Of a stretch of 64,000 bases of DNA, positions 7,338-15,596 are shown one piece after another. The stretch lies in NCBI RefSeq assembly GCF_008040105.1, contig NZ_VRMG01000001.1:1-64000 (forward strand), given 5' to 3'. The DNA is from Lacisediminihabitans profunda (lineage in GTDB: Bacteria; Actinomycetota; Actinomycetes; Actinomycetales; Microbacteriaceae). Both the position numbers and the translations under genes were made by a program. The notes under the pieces were generated by a model. It made no database searches. It was given only the letters and a program-made list of their open reading frames with translations, and was not told the DNA's origin. Within the stretch, counting starts at the first letter, position 1; each line of letters opens with the position of its first letter.

Positions 7338-8245
7338 GCGCCGCCGGGCGCAGCGGCATCCTGCTCGTCGACAAGCCGCAGGGCATCACGAGCCACGACG
7401 CCGTCTCGCGCACCCGCAAACGCGCCGGCACCCGCAAGGTCGGGCACGCCGGCACGCTCGACCCGATGGCGACCGGGTTGCTCGTGCTGGGCATCAACAG
7501 CTCGACCCGGCTTCTCACCTACCTGGTCGGCCTCGACAAGGAGTACTTCGCGACCATCCGGCTCGGGGCCGCGACCTCCACCGACGATGCGGAGGGGGAG
7601 GTCACGAGCACCGCGCCGCCCGGCGCCGTGGCCGCCCTCGATGGGGCGGCGATCGCCTCGGCCCTCGAACCTCTCACCGGCGAGATCAGCCAGGTTCCGA
7701 GCAGCGTGAGCGCCATCAAGGTCGATGGCAAGCGCGCGTACACGCTCGCCCGGGCGGGGGAAACCGTGGAGCTCGCTGCCCGCACCGTCACGGTGTCCGC
7801 CCTCGAGGTGCTCGACTCCCGCGCCGCCGGCGATTACCTCGACGTCGACGTGCGCGTCGAATGCTCCTCGGGCACCTACATCCGCGCGATCGCCCGCGAT
7901 CTCGGGGCCGCGCTCGGGGTCGGCGGCCATCTCACGGCGCTTCGACGCACGAGGATCGGCCCGTTCTCGGTGGCCGATGCCGCGGACCTGGAGACGATGG
8001 ATGTCGCCACCGCGCTGCTCGGCCCCGCCGACGTCGCGTCCCGGCTCTTCGACACCTATCCGCTCACCGAGTCGCAGGCCATCGACCTCGGGCACGGCAA
8101 GCGGCTCGTCGACGACGAGTGGTCGGGCGGGGCCGGCCCGCTCGCGGCCATCGCGCCGGACGGCCGCCTCGTGGGCCTCATCGGGTTCGACGGGCACACC
8201 GCGAAGCCGCTCGTGAACTTCCCCACCGATGAGGTGACCGCGTGA
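7334..8245 (+). CDS. truB: tRNA pseudouridine(55) synthase
   Basis: A 303-residue TruB, which isomerises U55 in the T-loop of tRNAs. The KPQGITSHDAV motif is near residue 13 and the catalytic-Asp motif GHAGTLDPMATGLL near residues 38-51. The TruB box SSGTYIRAIARDLG is near 178, and a C-terminal PUA-like extension is present. The GTG start overlaps the upstream TetR stop, and its own stop overlaps the next gene, so 6711-10044 reads as one transcription unit that ends with ribF. Confidence 0.96.
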   Translation: MSAAGRSGILLVDKPQGITSHDAVSRTRKRAGTRKVGHAGTLDPMATGLLVLGINSSTRLLTYLVGLDKEYFATIRLGAATSTDDAEGEVTSTAPPGAVAALDGAAIASALEPLTGEISQVPSSVSAIKVDGKRAYTLARAGETVELAARTVTVSALEVLDSRAAGDYLDVDVRVECSSGTYIRAIARDLGAALGVGGHLTALRRTRIGPFSVADAADLETMDVATALLGPADVASRLFDTYPLTESQAIDLGHGKRLVDDEWSGGAGPLAAIAPDGRLVGLIGFDGHTAKPLVNFPTDEVTA

Positions 8246-8610
8246 TCGAGTGGTTCACCTGGGTGCAGGTGGGCGTCGCCGTACTCTCCGGGCTCCTCTG
8301 CCTCGCCCTCGGATTCGCCGGCCGCGCCCCGAACGACTGGTCGATGGGCGCGGCGCTCGTGGTGGAGTTGCTTCTCGTGGTGCAGCTCGTCGTCGCGATC
8401 GTCGCGCCGGCGGTCGGCAACCCGCCGACGGGGAGCCTGCTCGAGTTCTACGTCTACCTCGTCTCGGCGATAATCCTCGTGCCGATCGCCGGATTCTGGG
8501 CCCTGGTGGAGCGAAATCGCTGGAGCACGGTCATTCTCGGCGTCGCCTGTCTGGCTGTCGCGGTCATGGTCTTCCGGATGTATCAAATCTGGACCGTTCA
8601 GGTGGCCTAA
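8242..8610 (+). CDS. Conserved membrane protein, four TMS
   Basis: A 122-residue protein with about four hydrophobic helices and an N-terminal MIEWFTWVQVGVAVL. It is not assigned to a functional family here. Similar small proteins are commonly found beside truB and ribF in related actinobacteria. The GTG start overlaps the truB stop by 4 bp, so it is probably co-translated. Confidence 0.8.
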   Translation: MIEWFTWVQVGVAVLSGLLCLALGFAGRAPNDWSMGAALVVELLLVVQLVVAIVAPAVGNPPTGSLLEFYVYLVSAIILVPIAGFWALVERNRWSTVILGVACLAVAVMVFRMYQIWTVQVA

Positions 8611-8620
8611 TCTTGACGTG

Positions 8621-9082
8621 ATGGCTGCCAACTCTTCCTCCCGCGCTGTCGGCGCCGGACGCGTGCTCGTTCTCGTCTACGGGATCCTCGCTCTTGCGGC
8701 GACCGGTCGATCCGTGTTCCAGATCATCGATCGCTTCTCCGAGGCGCCACTGGCCTTCTCGCTCTCCGCGCTCTCCGCGCTGGTCTACATCGTCGCTACC
8801 GTCGCCCTCATCGCGCCCGGACCGGTCTGGTATCGCGTGGCGTGGATCACGATCGGCTTCGAGTTGCTCGGCGTGCTCGTGATCGGCACGGTGAGTGTCG
8901 TGAGTCCGGCCGCCCTCGGGCTCACCAGCGTCAACCCGTTCGGCCGGGACTCCACGGTCTGGTCGGCCTACGGGCTCGGCTACCTGTTGATCCCGCTCGT
9001 GCTTCCGGTACTCGGGTTGCTTTACCTGCGCTCGCGGCGCCCCAGCTCGCCCGATGTCGTCCACTCGGATGTGCCGGCATGA
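8621..9082 (+). CDS. Conserved membrane protein, four TMS
   Basis: A protein of about 153 residues with four predicted membrane segments separated by short loops and a charged C-terminal tail (RSRRPSSPDVVHSD). The ATG at 8621 is preferred to the GTG immediately before it. It overlaps the ribF start by 4 bp. No function can be assigned; its position suggests co-expression with truB and ribF only. Confidence 0.78.
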   Translation: MAANSSSRAVGAGRVLVLVYGILALAATGRSVFQIIDRFSEAPLAFSLSALSALVYIVATVALIAPGPVWYRVAWITIGFELLGVLVIGTVSVVSPAALGLTSVNPFGRDSTVWSAYGLGYLLIPLVLPVLGLLYLRSRRPSSPDVVHSDVPA

Positions 9083-10044
9083 AGTTCTTCTCCTCGCTCG
9101 CCGAGGTGCCGGCCGACTTCGGCCCCTCGGCCGTCACCATCGGGAAGTTCGATGGTGTGCACGCCGGTCATCGCAGCGTGATCGCGCGCCTTCGGCAGGA
9201 GGCCGCTCAGGCGGGCCTCGTATCGACGGTGCTCACCTTCGACCGCCATCCACTGGCCCTCCTGCGCCCGGACAAGTGCCCGGAGAGCCTCACCAGCAAT
9301 GACCAGAAACGCGCGGTTCTGGAAACGACGGGCGTCGACGCGGTGGTGATGATCGAGTTCACCGAGGCGTTCAGCCTCAAGACACCCGAGGACTTCGTGC
9401 TGGACGTGCTCGTGAACGCCCTGCACGCGAGGCTCGTCTTCGTGGGCCCCGACTTCAGGTTCGGCCACCGGGGGCTCGGCACCGTCGAGTTGCTCGAACG
9501 ACTCGGCCTCAGCCACGGGTTCGAGGTGCGCGTGATCGAGGCGGTGCGTCCGTACGGCGATCGAGTGATCTCCTCCACCTGGATCCGCGGGCTGCTCGCC
9601 GAGGGCCGGGTCGGCGAGGCGGCCGCCCTGCTCGAGCGCCGGCCCACCGTGCGCGGAATCGTGGTGCCGGGGGAGCGCCGTGGCCGTGCGCTCGGCTACC
9701 CCACCGCGAACCTGTCCCGGTCGGTGGAGGGCTTCGTGCCGGCGGACGGGGTCTATGCCGCCTACGCGACCGTGGACGGCCGCACCATGCCGGCCGCCGT
9801 GTCCATCGGCAACAACCCGACGTTCGTGGGGGTTCCGGACAAGCAGATCGAGGCCCATCTTCTCGACGAAGACCTCGACCTCTACGGAAAGACGGTGGAG
9901 ATCGCGTTCGTCGAATACATCCGCGGCATGGAGAAATTCGCGAGCGTCGACGACCTGGTCGTGCAGATGACGGCTGACGAGGCGCGAGTGCGGCAACTCC
10001 TCGAGATGCCGGCGCGTTCTGCTCCGATCGGTCCGCGCGCGTAG
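9079..10044 (+). CDS. ribF: Bifunctional riboflavin kinase/FAD synthetase
   Basis: A 321-residue enzyme that turns riboflavin into FMN and then FAD. The N-terminal nucleotidyl-transferase half has TIGKFDGVHAGHRSVI (residues 20-35; the HxGH motif is HAGH) and later the ISSTWIRGLL motif. The C-terminal kinase half has GRALGYPTANL near residue 207, PADGVYAAYA and IGNNPTF. It is last in the truB operon and has a weak CGGCC/GGCCG hairpin after its stop. No FMN riboswitch is visible, as expected for an internal operon gene. Confidence 0.96.
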   Translation: MKFFSSLAEVPADFGPSAVTIGKFDGVHAGHRSVIARLRQEAAQAGLVSTVLTFDRHPLALLRPDKCPESLTSNDQKRAVLETTGVDAVVMIEFTEAFSLKTPEDFVLDVLVNALHARLVFVGPDFRFGHRGLGTVELLERLGLSHGFEVRVIEAVRPYGDRVISSTWIRGLLAEGRVGEAAALLERRPTVRGIVVPGERRGRALGYPTANLSRSVEGFVPADGVYAAYATVDGRTMPAAVSIGNNPTFVGVPDKQIEAHLLDEDLDLYGKTVEIAFVEYIRGMEKFASVDDLVVQMTADEARVRQLLEMPARSAPIGPRA

Positions 10045-10110
10045 GCATCAACCGGCCTTACGGGCCGTCGACCACCACGCGGGGGAAAGATCGTCGGCCT
10101 ACCATGAGGG

Positions 10111-11043
10111 ATGCTCCATCGCGCCGGCCTGAAGGCCTGTCTCGTTCTCGGGATGCTCACGGGGGCGGTCCTCACGGGGTGCACCACTGCCGCGCCGAAG
10201 CCCGTCGGCGGGTCCGAGTCGGCTCCTGCGCCATCCGTTTCGCCGTCCTCCGGAGTCGTCAGCAAGGTGCTCGTGATCGTCGTCGAGAACCACTCCCTCG
10301 ACCAGATGACGGCCCAGATGACGTACACGTTCGGGCTGGCCACGACGTTCGGCTACGCGACCCGCTACGCGGCGATCCGGCATCCCTCCCTGCCCAACTA
10401 CATCGCTCTCGTCGGTGGCCAGACTTACGGCATCACGGACGACGCCTCCCCGTCGGCCAACGAGATCCGCTCCGGAGCGTCGGTTTTCGGGCAGGCGATC
10501 GCCGCGGGAAAGACGGCGGCGTTGTTCGCCGAGGGGATGCCGGGCAACTGCGCCCTCGCGAACGGCGGCGACCACTATGCGGTCAAGCACAACCCGTGGG
10601 CCTATTTCGCCGCCGAACGGAGTCTCTGCGGCCGATACGACGTGCCGATCGGGGGCCTCGGCGCGACGATCGCCGCCGGCACTCTGCCCACCGTGGGAAT
10701 GGTCTTGCCCAACCTCTGCAACGATGCCCACGACTGTCCGCTCGGCACGGCCGACACCTGGATCAGGGGCTGGATGGAGAAGCTCTTCGCCGGCCCGGAC
10801 TGGGCCTCGGGTCACCTCGCGGTGCTGATCACCGCGGACGAGAACGACGATTCGCCGGGCAACACGGTGTTGACCGTGGTCGTGCACCCGAGCCAGAGGG
10901 CGCACGTGGTGACAACGCCCCTCAGCCACTACTCGGTGACCAGGCTTCTCGAGGACGTGGCGGGGGTGCCCCACCTCTTCGGCGCGGCCGCGGCGCCGTC
11001 CCTGTCGTCGGCATTCGCTCTCCCGATCGGAGCCTCGCCCTAG
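10111..11043 (+). CDS. Lipoprotein, phosphoesterase/acid phosphatase family
   Basis: A 310-residue secreted lipoprotein. The signal peptide ends in a lipobox LTGC at residues 20-23, followed by a Pro/Ser-rich linker. The catalytic domain resembles the phosphoesterase family that includes bacterial phospholipase C and AcpA-type acid phosphatases: VIVVENHSLDQM with a metal-binding Glu-Asn, YAAIRHPSLPNYIALVGG, then ITADENDDS and a late HYSVTRLLEDVAGVP. Four Cys may form disulphides. It is monocistronic, with GAGGG directly before the ATG; a slightly later start cannot be excluded. Confidence 0.83.
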   Translation: MLHRAGLKACLVLGMLTGAVLTGCTTAAPKPVGGSESAPAPSVSPSSGVVSKVLVIVVENHSLDQMTAQMTYTFGLATTFGYATRYAAIRHPSLPNYIALVGGQTYGITDDASPSANEIRSGASVFGQAIAAGKTAALFAEGMPGNCALANGGDHYAVKHNPWAYFAAERSLCGRYDVPIGGLGATIAAGTLPTVGMVLPNLCNDAHDCPLGTADTWIRGWMEKLFAGPDWASGHLAVLITADENDDSPGNTVLTVVVHPSQRAHVVTTPLSHYSVTRLLEDVAGVPHLFGAAAAPSLSSAFALPIGASP

Positions 11044-11122
11044 GTGTACTGTGCCACGCTGATGCTGCTTTGACTCCAAGCACAGTTACGGACGTTCGCG
11101 GCCGTCGGCGACGTTGCGGATG

Positions 11123-11632
11123 TCGTGGTCGTGGACCTCGACTCCGTCGCGGCCGCCCTCCGCCGCATGCGCATGACGGTCGCCGGTCGCCACGACGATG
11201 CTCGCCGGAGGCTGGACCGTCTCGGCCCTTCAGCCGTTAGCGTTGCCGCCCGCGTCGGTCGGGCCGTGTTCTGCAGGACGGACCCCGGAGGCGCGGATGC
11301 CTACCCCGCAGACTCTGGTTATGCAGGACAGCTTGTGCAGGACACAGCAGGGGTGGCGACCCGGGGGGTTCCGGTCTGCAGGGCGCTCCCGTCGGTTCTG
11401 CACCTCTCGTCCTCGTTATCCGCCCGAGGTGTCCTGCACAACCCGTCCTGCACAACTGGAGTCTGCGGGGTGGGCACCTGTGGACACCGGAGCCGTCCTG
11501 CACAACCCGTCCTGCGTAACTGGAGTCTGTGGGGCGGGCACCCGTGGGCGGCGGCGCCGTCCTGCACAACGCGCTTGGCTCCACGAATACCATCACCACA
11601 GGCCCCACCGCGATCGGAGCCCGCCCACCCCA
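11123..11632 (+). repeat. Inverted-array repeat element, copy B
   Basis: This fills most of the 690-bp gap between the lipoprotein and the P-type ATPase. Three left-facing 12-mers (GTTnTGCAGGAC-like) start at 11268, 11318 and 11332. Five right-facing ones (GTCCTGCACAAC-like) start at 11431, 11445, 11495, 11509 and 11559. All steps within an arm are exactly 14 or 50 bp. The arms fold back with a central loop of 87 nt. Bases 11309-11329 pair along their full length with 11509-11529 if three G-U pairs are allowed. The first 150 bp, which are shared with copy A, have a coding-like stretch (VVVDLDS) but no intact gene. Bases 11044-11122 show nothing else recognisable. Confidence 0.85.
11431..11558 (+). 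repeat. Two tandem 64-bp units within repeat copy B
   Basis: Bases 11431-11494 and 11495-11558 are direct repeats of exactly 64 bp, each holding two 12-mers 14 bp apart followed by GGAGTCTG and a G-rich stretch. A partial third unit starts at 11559. Copy A has only one such unit on this side, so the right arm of copy B has been expanded by one period. Confidence 0.88.
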
Positions 11633-11633
11633 C

Positions 11634-11684
11634 CTAGGGGCGATGGTTCCCGGGACGCCCGCTGTCAAGTCCTTAGTCCCCTAG
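11634..11684. promoter_or_regulatory. Palindromic region before the P-type ATPase
   Basis: CTAGGGG (11634-11640) is the reverse complement of CCCCTAG (11678-11684). Just inside the right arm is AAGTCCTTAGTCCCC (11668-11682). A similar AAGTCCTTGTC lies 72 bp upstream of the Hsp20 gene (17518-17528). This could be a binding site for a stress regulator or part of a promoter. The relation to DevR/OsdR-type boxes is only suggestive. Confidence 0.3.
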
Positions 11685-11735
11685 CGCGAGGCGGTCTCCG
11701 GCGGCACACTGGGGGAAGGGACGGGCGGCCCATCG

Positions 11736-14240
11736 GTGGTCGCCGTCTCCCTGAGGATGCTGGGAGCACGGGACCGGATGCGCGAATCGACTGGCGAGGC
11801 CATCGTGCTGCCCGCCCTCGACGGCGCGACACTCGCGACGGACGGTCTCGACGCCGACCAGGTTGCCGAGCGGATCGCCGCCGGACTCACCAACTTCCAG
11901 CCGACGCCCCCCAGCCGGAGCTTCTGGCACATTCTGCGCACCAACCTGTTCACCCTGCTCAACACGATTGTGATCGGCAGCGCCGTGCTGCTTCTTCTCC
12001 TCGGGCAGTGGCAGGATGCGCTGTTCGGGCTCGCCGCCCTCGGTAACGCCCTCATCGGCGTCGTGCAGGAGTACCGCTCGAAGCGGGCACTCGACAGGCT
12101 CGCCCTCTTCAATGCGCCCCACGCCCGGGTTCTGAGGGCGGGAGTCGTGCGGGAGATCGCCATGGCGGATGTCGTCCAGGACGACGTCATCGTGCTGCAC
12201 ACCGGCGACCTGGTACCGGCGGACGCGGTGGTGCTGCTGTCGGAGGGACTGGAGATCGACGAATCGTTGCTCACCGGGGAGTCCGCCCCGGCGGAGAAGC
12301 CGGTGGGGGACGAGGTGACGTCGGGTTCGACCGTCGTCGCCGGAAAGGGCAACGCGCGGGTGGTTCGGGTGGGGGCCGACTCCTTCGTGAGCCGGCTCAC
12401 CGCCGACGTCAAGCGGTTCTCCCTCGTCGACTCCGAGCTGCGCAACTCGGTGAACCGGGTGCTCCGCTGGATCAGCGTCGCCCTCTTCCCGCTCATGGTC
12501 ATCGTGATAAACGGGCAGATGCAGGCGGCGGGAGGCTGGGGGGAGGCCATCGCCTCCGGCGCGTGGCGGCACGCGTCGGTCGGCGCCATCGCGAGCGTCG
12601 TGGCCATGATCCCGCTCGGACTCGTGCTCATGACGAGCATCGCCTTCGCGGCGGGAGCCGTGCGGCTGGGGCGGCAGAGCGTGCTCATCCACGAGCTGGC
12701 GGCGGTGGAGGGGCTCGCCAGGGTGGATGTCGTCTGCTTCGACAAGACCGGCACGCTCACCGAGGGGGAGATCGTCTTCGACTCGGCGCACGAGTTCGAG
12801 ACTCCGGCCGGCTCGGATTGGCGCCAGGTGCTCGCCTGGTTCGCGGCGGACGAGAACGCGAACGCGACCACTCGATCCCTTCGCGGCGACTTCCCTCTCG
12901 CGGGGGAGCTTCACCCCTCTGCCACCGTGCCGTTCTCGTCCTCGAGGCGCTGGAGCGCCGTCACCTTCGATGGTGCGGCGGCGCGGGGACTGTGGGTGCT
13001 CGGTTCCCCCGACGAGGTGGTGGGCGCGCAGCTGGCCGAGAACCAGCCGGCGATGCAGCTGGCGGCCCGACTGGCCGCCACCGGCCACCGCACCCTCGTT
13101 CTCGCGCACTCCGTGCAACCGATGACCGCCGAGCAGGCCGCCCACGACCTGCTTCCCGAGACCCTCCGGCCCGCGGTGATCGTGAGCCTGGGCGAGAAAC
13201 TGCGGCCCACCGCGGCGCGAACCCTCGCCTACCTCGTCGAGCAGGGCGTCGCCCTGAGGGTGCTCTCGGGCGACGACCCCCACACGGTGGCGGCGGTCGC
13301 CAGGCGGGCGGGCCTCAACTGGGAGGGGGACGGCTACGACGCCCGCAACCTGCCGCATGACCCGCAGTTGCTCGCGGCGATCATGGAGCGGTATTCGGTG
13401 TTCGGCCGGGTGACGCCCAGCCAGAAGAAGCGCATGGTGATCGCCCTGCAGAGCAGCGGGCACGTGGTGGCGATGACTGGAGACGGCGTGAACGACGCCC
13501 CGGCGGTGAAGCAGGCAGACATCGGCATCGCGATGGGCTCCGGGTCGGCTGCCACCAGGGCGGTGTCGCGGATCGTGTTGCTCGACAGCGACTTCGCGCA
13601 TCTGCCTGGGATCATCCGGGAGGGGAGGCAGGTGATCGCCAACGTGGAGCGGGTCTCGATGCTGTTCCTCACCAAGACCGCCTACGCCGTGCTTCTCTCC
13701 GTGGTGTTCGGGGCCCTCCTCTGGGAGTTCCCCTTCCTGCCTCGCCAACTGTCGGCCTCGGATGGGCTCACGATCGGCATCCCGGCCTTCTTCCTCGCCC
13801 TGATGCCGAACTCGCGCCGGTACACGCCCGGGTTCCTCCGGAGGTCGTTGACGTTCGCGATCCCGTCCGGCGTCACCGTGGCGCTGGTGGTCATCGCGGT
13901 GAACGTCTACGCCCGTGCGGCCGGCCGTTACTCCGCTGGGGCGGTACACACCGGCTCGATGATCGCGTTGTCCCTGGTGGCACTGTGGGTTCTGCTCATC
14001 CTTGCCCGGCCGCTCGACCTCAGGCGGGCGGCGCTCGTGCTGGCGATGTACGTGGGAGTGGCCGGGGTGCTCATCGTGCCGTTCATCCGCGACTTCTTCG
14101 GCTTTGCGGTGCCGCCCGCGCCGCTGTTTTTGATGTCGTTGGCCGCCGGCGCGCTCGGAAGCGTCGTGGTGGAGCTCGTGCACCGCTACCTGGAGCGCCG
14201 TCGACCGGACGACCACGGGGGCGCCTTCTGGAGCCATTGA
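11736..14240 (+). CDS. CtpE-like cation-transporting P-type ATPase
   Basis: An 834-residue P-type ATPase in the membrane. The actuator motif LLTGESAP is near residue 180, the phosphorylated Asp is in CFDKTGTLTEG near 335, and the hinge GDGVNDAPAVK is near 585. Helix 4 reads VAMIPLGLVLM rather than the CPC of heavy-metal pumps or the PEGLP of classical calcium pumps. The layout with a short N-terminus and about ten helices resembles mycobacterial CtpE, a calcium transporter. The GTG start is uncertain; ATG at 11778 with GGGAG upstream is an alternative. It leads a probable operon with the GNAT-AAA fusion, 69 bp downstream. Confidence 0.88.
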   Translation: MVAVSLRMLGARDRMRESTGEAIVLPALDGATLATDGLDADQVAERIAAGLTNFQPTPPSRSFWHILRTNLFTLLNTIVIGSAVLLLLLGQWQDALFGLAALGNALIGVVQEYRSKRALDRLALFNAPHARVLRAGVVREIAMADVVQDDVIVLHTGDLVPADAVVLLSEGLEIDESLLTGESAPAEKPVGDEVTSGSTVVAGKGNARVVRVGADSFVSRLTADVKRFSLVDSELRNSVNRVLRWISVALFPLMVIVINGQMQAAGGWGEAIASGAWRHASVGAIASVVAMIPLGLVLMTSIAFAAGAVRLGRQSVLIHELAAVEGLARVDVVCFDKTGTLTEGEIVFDSAHEFETPAGSDWRQVLAWFAADENANATTRSLRGDFPLAGELHPSATVPFSSSRRWSAVTFDGAAARGLWVLGSPDEVVGAQLAENQPAMQLAARLAATGHRTLVLAHSVQPMTAEQAAHDLLPETLRPAVIVSLGEKLRPTAARTLAYLVEQGVALRVLSGDDPHTVAAVARRAGLNWEGDGYDARNLPHDPQLLAAIMERYSVFGRVTPSQKKRMVIALQSSGHVVAMTGDGVNDAPAVKQADIGIAMGSGSAATRAVSRIVLLDSDFAHLPGIIREGRQVIANVERVSMLFLTKTAYAVLLSVVFGALLWEFPFLPRQLSASDGLTIGIPAFFLALMPNSRRYTPGFLRRSLTFAIPSGVTVALVVIAVNVYARAAGRYSAGAVHTGSMIALSLVALWVLLILARPLDLRRAALVLAMYVGVAGVLIVPFIRDFFGFAVPPAPLFLMSLAAGALGSVVVELVHRYLERRRPDDHGGAFWSH

Positions 14241-14309
14241 GCCGCCCGCCCAGCGGCGCCGCCATGCCACACTGTGGTGGACGGGTCCTCATCGAGAGAG
14301 AAGTGCAGA

Positions 14310-15596
14310 GTGCCATCGTTTCGAATCCGCGATTTCCACGCCGACGACGTCGAAGGCATCCTGCACCTGTGGGAGGAGATGCGGGCGTCCCCCGCCGAGC
14401 CGGTCTACGGGTTGTCGGAGGTGCTCGCTTCCTGCCAGGAGGACCACGCGGTGGTCGCGGTGCACGACGAAGTCGTGATCGGGGCCGCCGTGGGCCGAGC
14501 CGCGCACGCACAGGGCTGGATCGTCTTCCTCTCCACCACCGAGGCCTGGCAGCAGCAGGGGGTGGGTCGAGCGCTGCTGGCGGCGTTGGAGCGGCAGATG
14601 GCCCCGCACGGGCTGTCCAAGCTCTCCGCTCTGCTGCCGGACACCGCCATGCGCGTTGACGCTTTCGTCGATCAGGGTTTCGAGATCAAGAAGAACCTGC
14701 GCTACTTCGAACGGCAGATTCCCGTTCAGCGCAAGGAGCTCGACACGCTCGCCGAGCTCGGCGGCCGAGTGCTGCCCCGTGGTCTGTGGGATGAGATCGG
14801 CGGCATGCAGAGGGAAAAGGAGTTGCTCGAGAGGCGGCTGGTCATGCCGCTCGCCAAACCGGATCTGGCGGACAGCTTCGGCGTGGTGCCGCCGCGCGCG
14901 GTGATGCTGTTCGGGCCACCAGGAACCGGCAAGACGACCTTCGCCCGGGCCATAGCGTCGCGGCTCGAGTGGTCGTTCATCGAGGTGTTCCCGTCCCGTC
15001 TCGCCGTGGACCCCAAGGGGCTCGCCGGAGCCCTTCGGGAGACCTTCCTCAAGATCGCGGACCTCGAGCACGCGGTGGTGTTCATCGACGAGGTGGAGGA
15101 GATCGCGGCCCAGCGCAGCGGCGAACCTCCCTCGCCGCTGCAGGGTGTCACCAACGAGCTCCTCAAGATCATCCCCGCCTTCCGCGACCAGCCGGACAGG
15201 CTGCTCGTCTGCGCCACCAACTTCATCCGCGCCCTCGATTCGGCATTCCTCCGGCACGGGAGGTTCGACTATGTGATCCCGATCGGGCTGCCGGACGAGG
15301 CCGCCCGACGCTCGATCTGGGAACGCTACATTCCGGAGGCCGCCGCGGGCTCCATCGACCTCGAGTCGCTCGTGCGGCGAACGGACGGCTTCTCGCCCGC
15401 CGACATCGAGTTCGCGGCCCGCAAGGCATCCCAGGGGGCCCTGGAGAAGGCGTTCTACCGGAGCGGCGCCGACGACGGAGCGACGGGGCCGGTCACCGAG
15501 GACTATCTCGAGGCGGTCGCCGCCACCCGCGCGACGGTGTCCCAGGATGTCGGAAACGAGTTCCTGCAGGACATCGAACTGTTGGCGAGGCTCTGA
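14310..15596 (+). CDS. GNAT acetyltransferase domain fused to AAA+ ATPase
   Basis: A 428-residue two-domain protein. Residues 1-140 look like a GNAT fold: FRIRDFHADDVEGILHLWEE, then the acetyl-CoA loop QQGVGRALLAALE. Residues 165-428 are an AAA+ module with WDEIGGM, Walker A FGPPGTGKTTFA near 204, Walker B VVFIDEVEE near 255, sensor CATNFIRALDSAFLRHGRFD and a FSPADIEFAARKA lid. The AAA part is of the proteasome-ATPase/FtsH-like classical type. The GTG at 14310 gives PSFRIRDF; an in-frame GTG 36 bp earlier is less likely. Its stop overlaps the start of the reductase gene. The substrate is unknown. Confidence 0.82.
   Translation: MPSFRIRDFHADDVEGILHLWEEMRASPAEPVYGLSEVLASCQEDHAVVAVHDEVVIGAAVGRAAHAQGWIVFLSTTEAWQQQGVGRALLAALERQMAPHGLSKLSALLPDTAMRVDAFVDQGFEIKKNLRYFERQIPVQRKELDTLAELGGRVLPRGLWDEIGGMQREKELLERRLVMPLAKPDLADSFGVVPPRAVMLFGPPGTGKTTFARAIASRLEWSFIEVFPSRLAVDPKGLAGALRETFLKIADLEHAVVFIDEVEEIAAQRSGEPPSPLQGVTNELLKIIPAFRDQPDRLLVCATNFIRALDSAFLRHGRFDYVIPIGLPDEAARRSIWERYIPEAAAGSIDLESLVRRTDGFSPADIEFAARKASQGALEKAFYRSGADDGATGPVTEDYLEAVAATRATVSQDVGNEFLQDIELLARL

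Noticed and set aside
9000-9078. FMN riboswitch for ribF
   Set aside because: ribF starts inside the previous gene's stop and no conserved RFN-like stems were recognised.
10045-10110. Terminator after ribF
   Set aside because: The CGGCC/GGCCG stem is only 5 bp with no T-run; too weak to call.
11431-11570. CRISPR array
   Set aside because: Direct repeats are contiguous 64-bp units without unique spacers, and no cas gene is present.
11198-11640. Protein-coding gene within repeat copy B
   Set aside because: Open frames exist, but the two copies do not keep one frame, and the peptides simply mirror the 12-mer repeats. Hairpin conservation explains the sequence better.
11673-14270. A long open frame opposite the P-type ATPase
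   Set aside because: It is the antisense shadow of a gene with intact TGES, DKTGT and GDGVND motifs.
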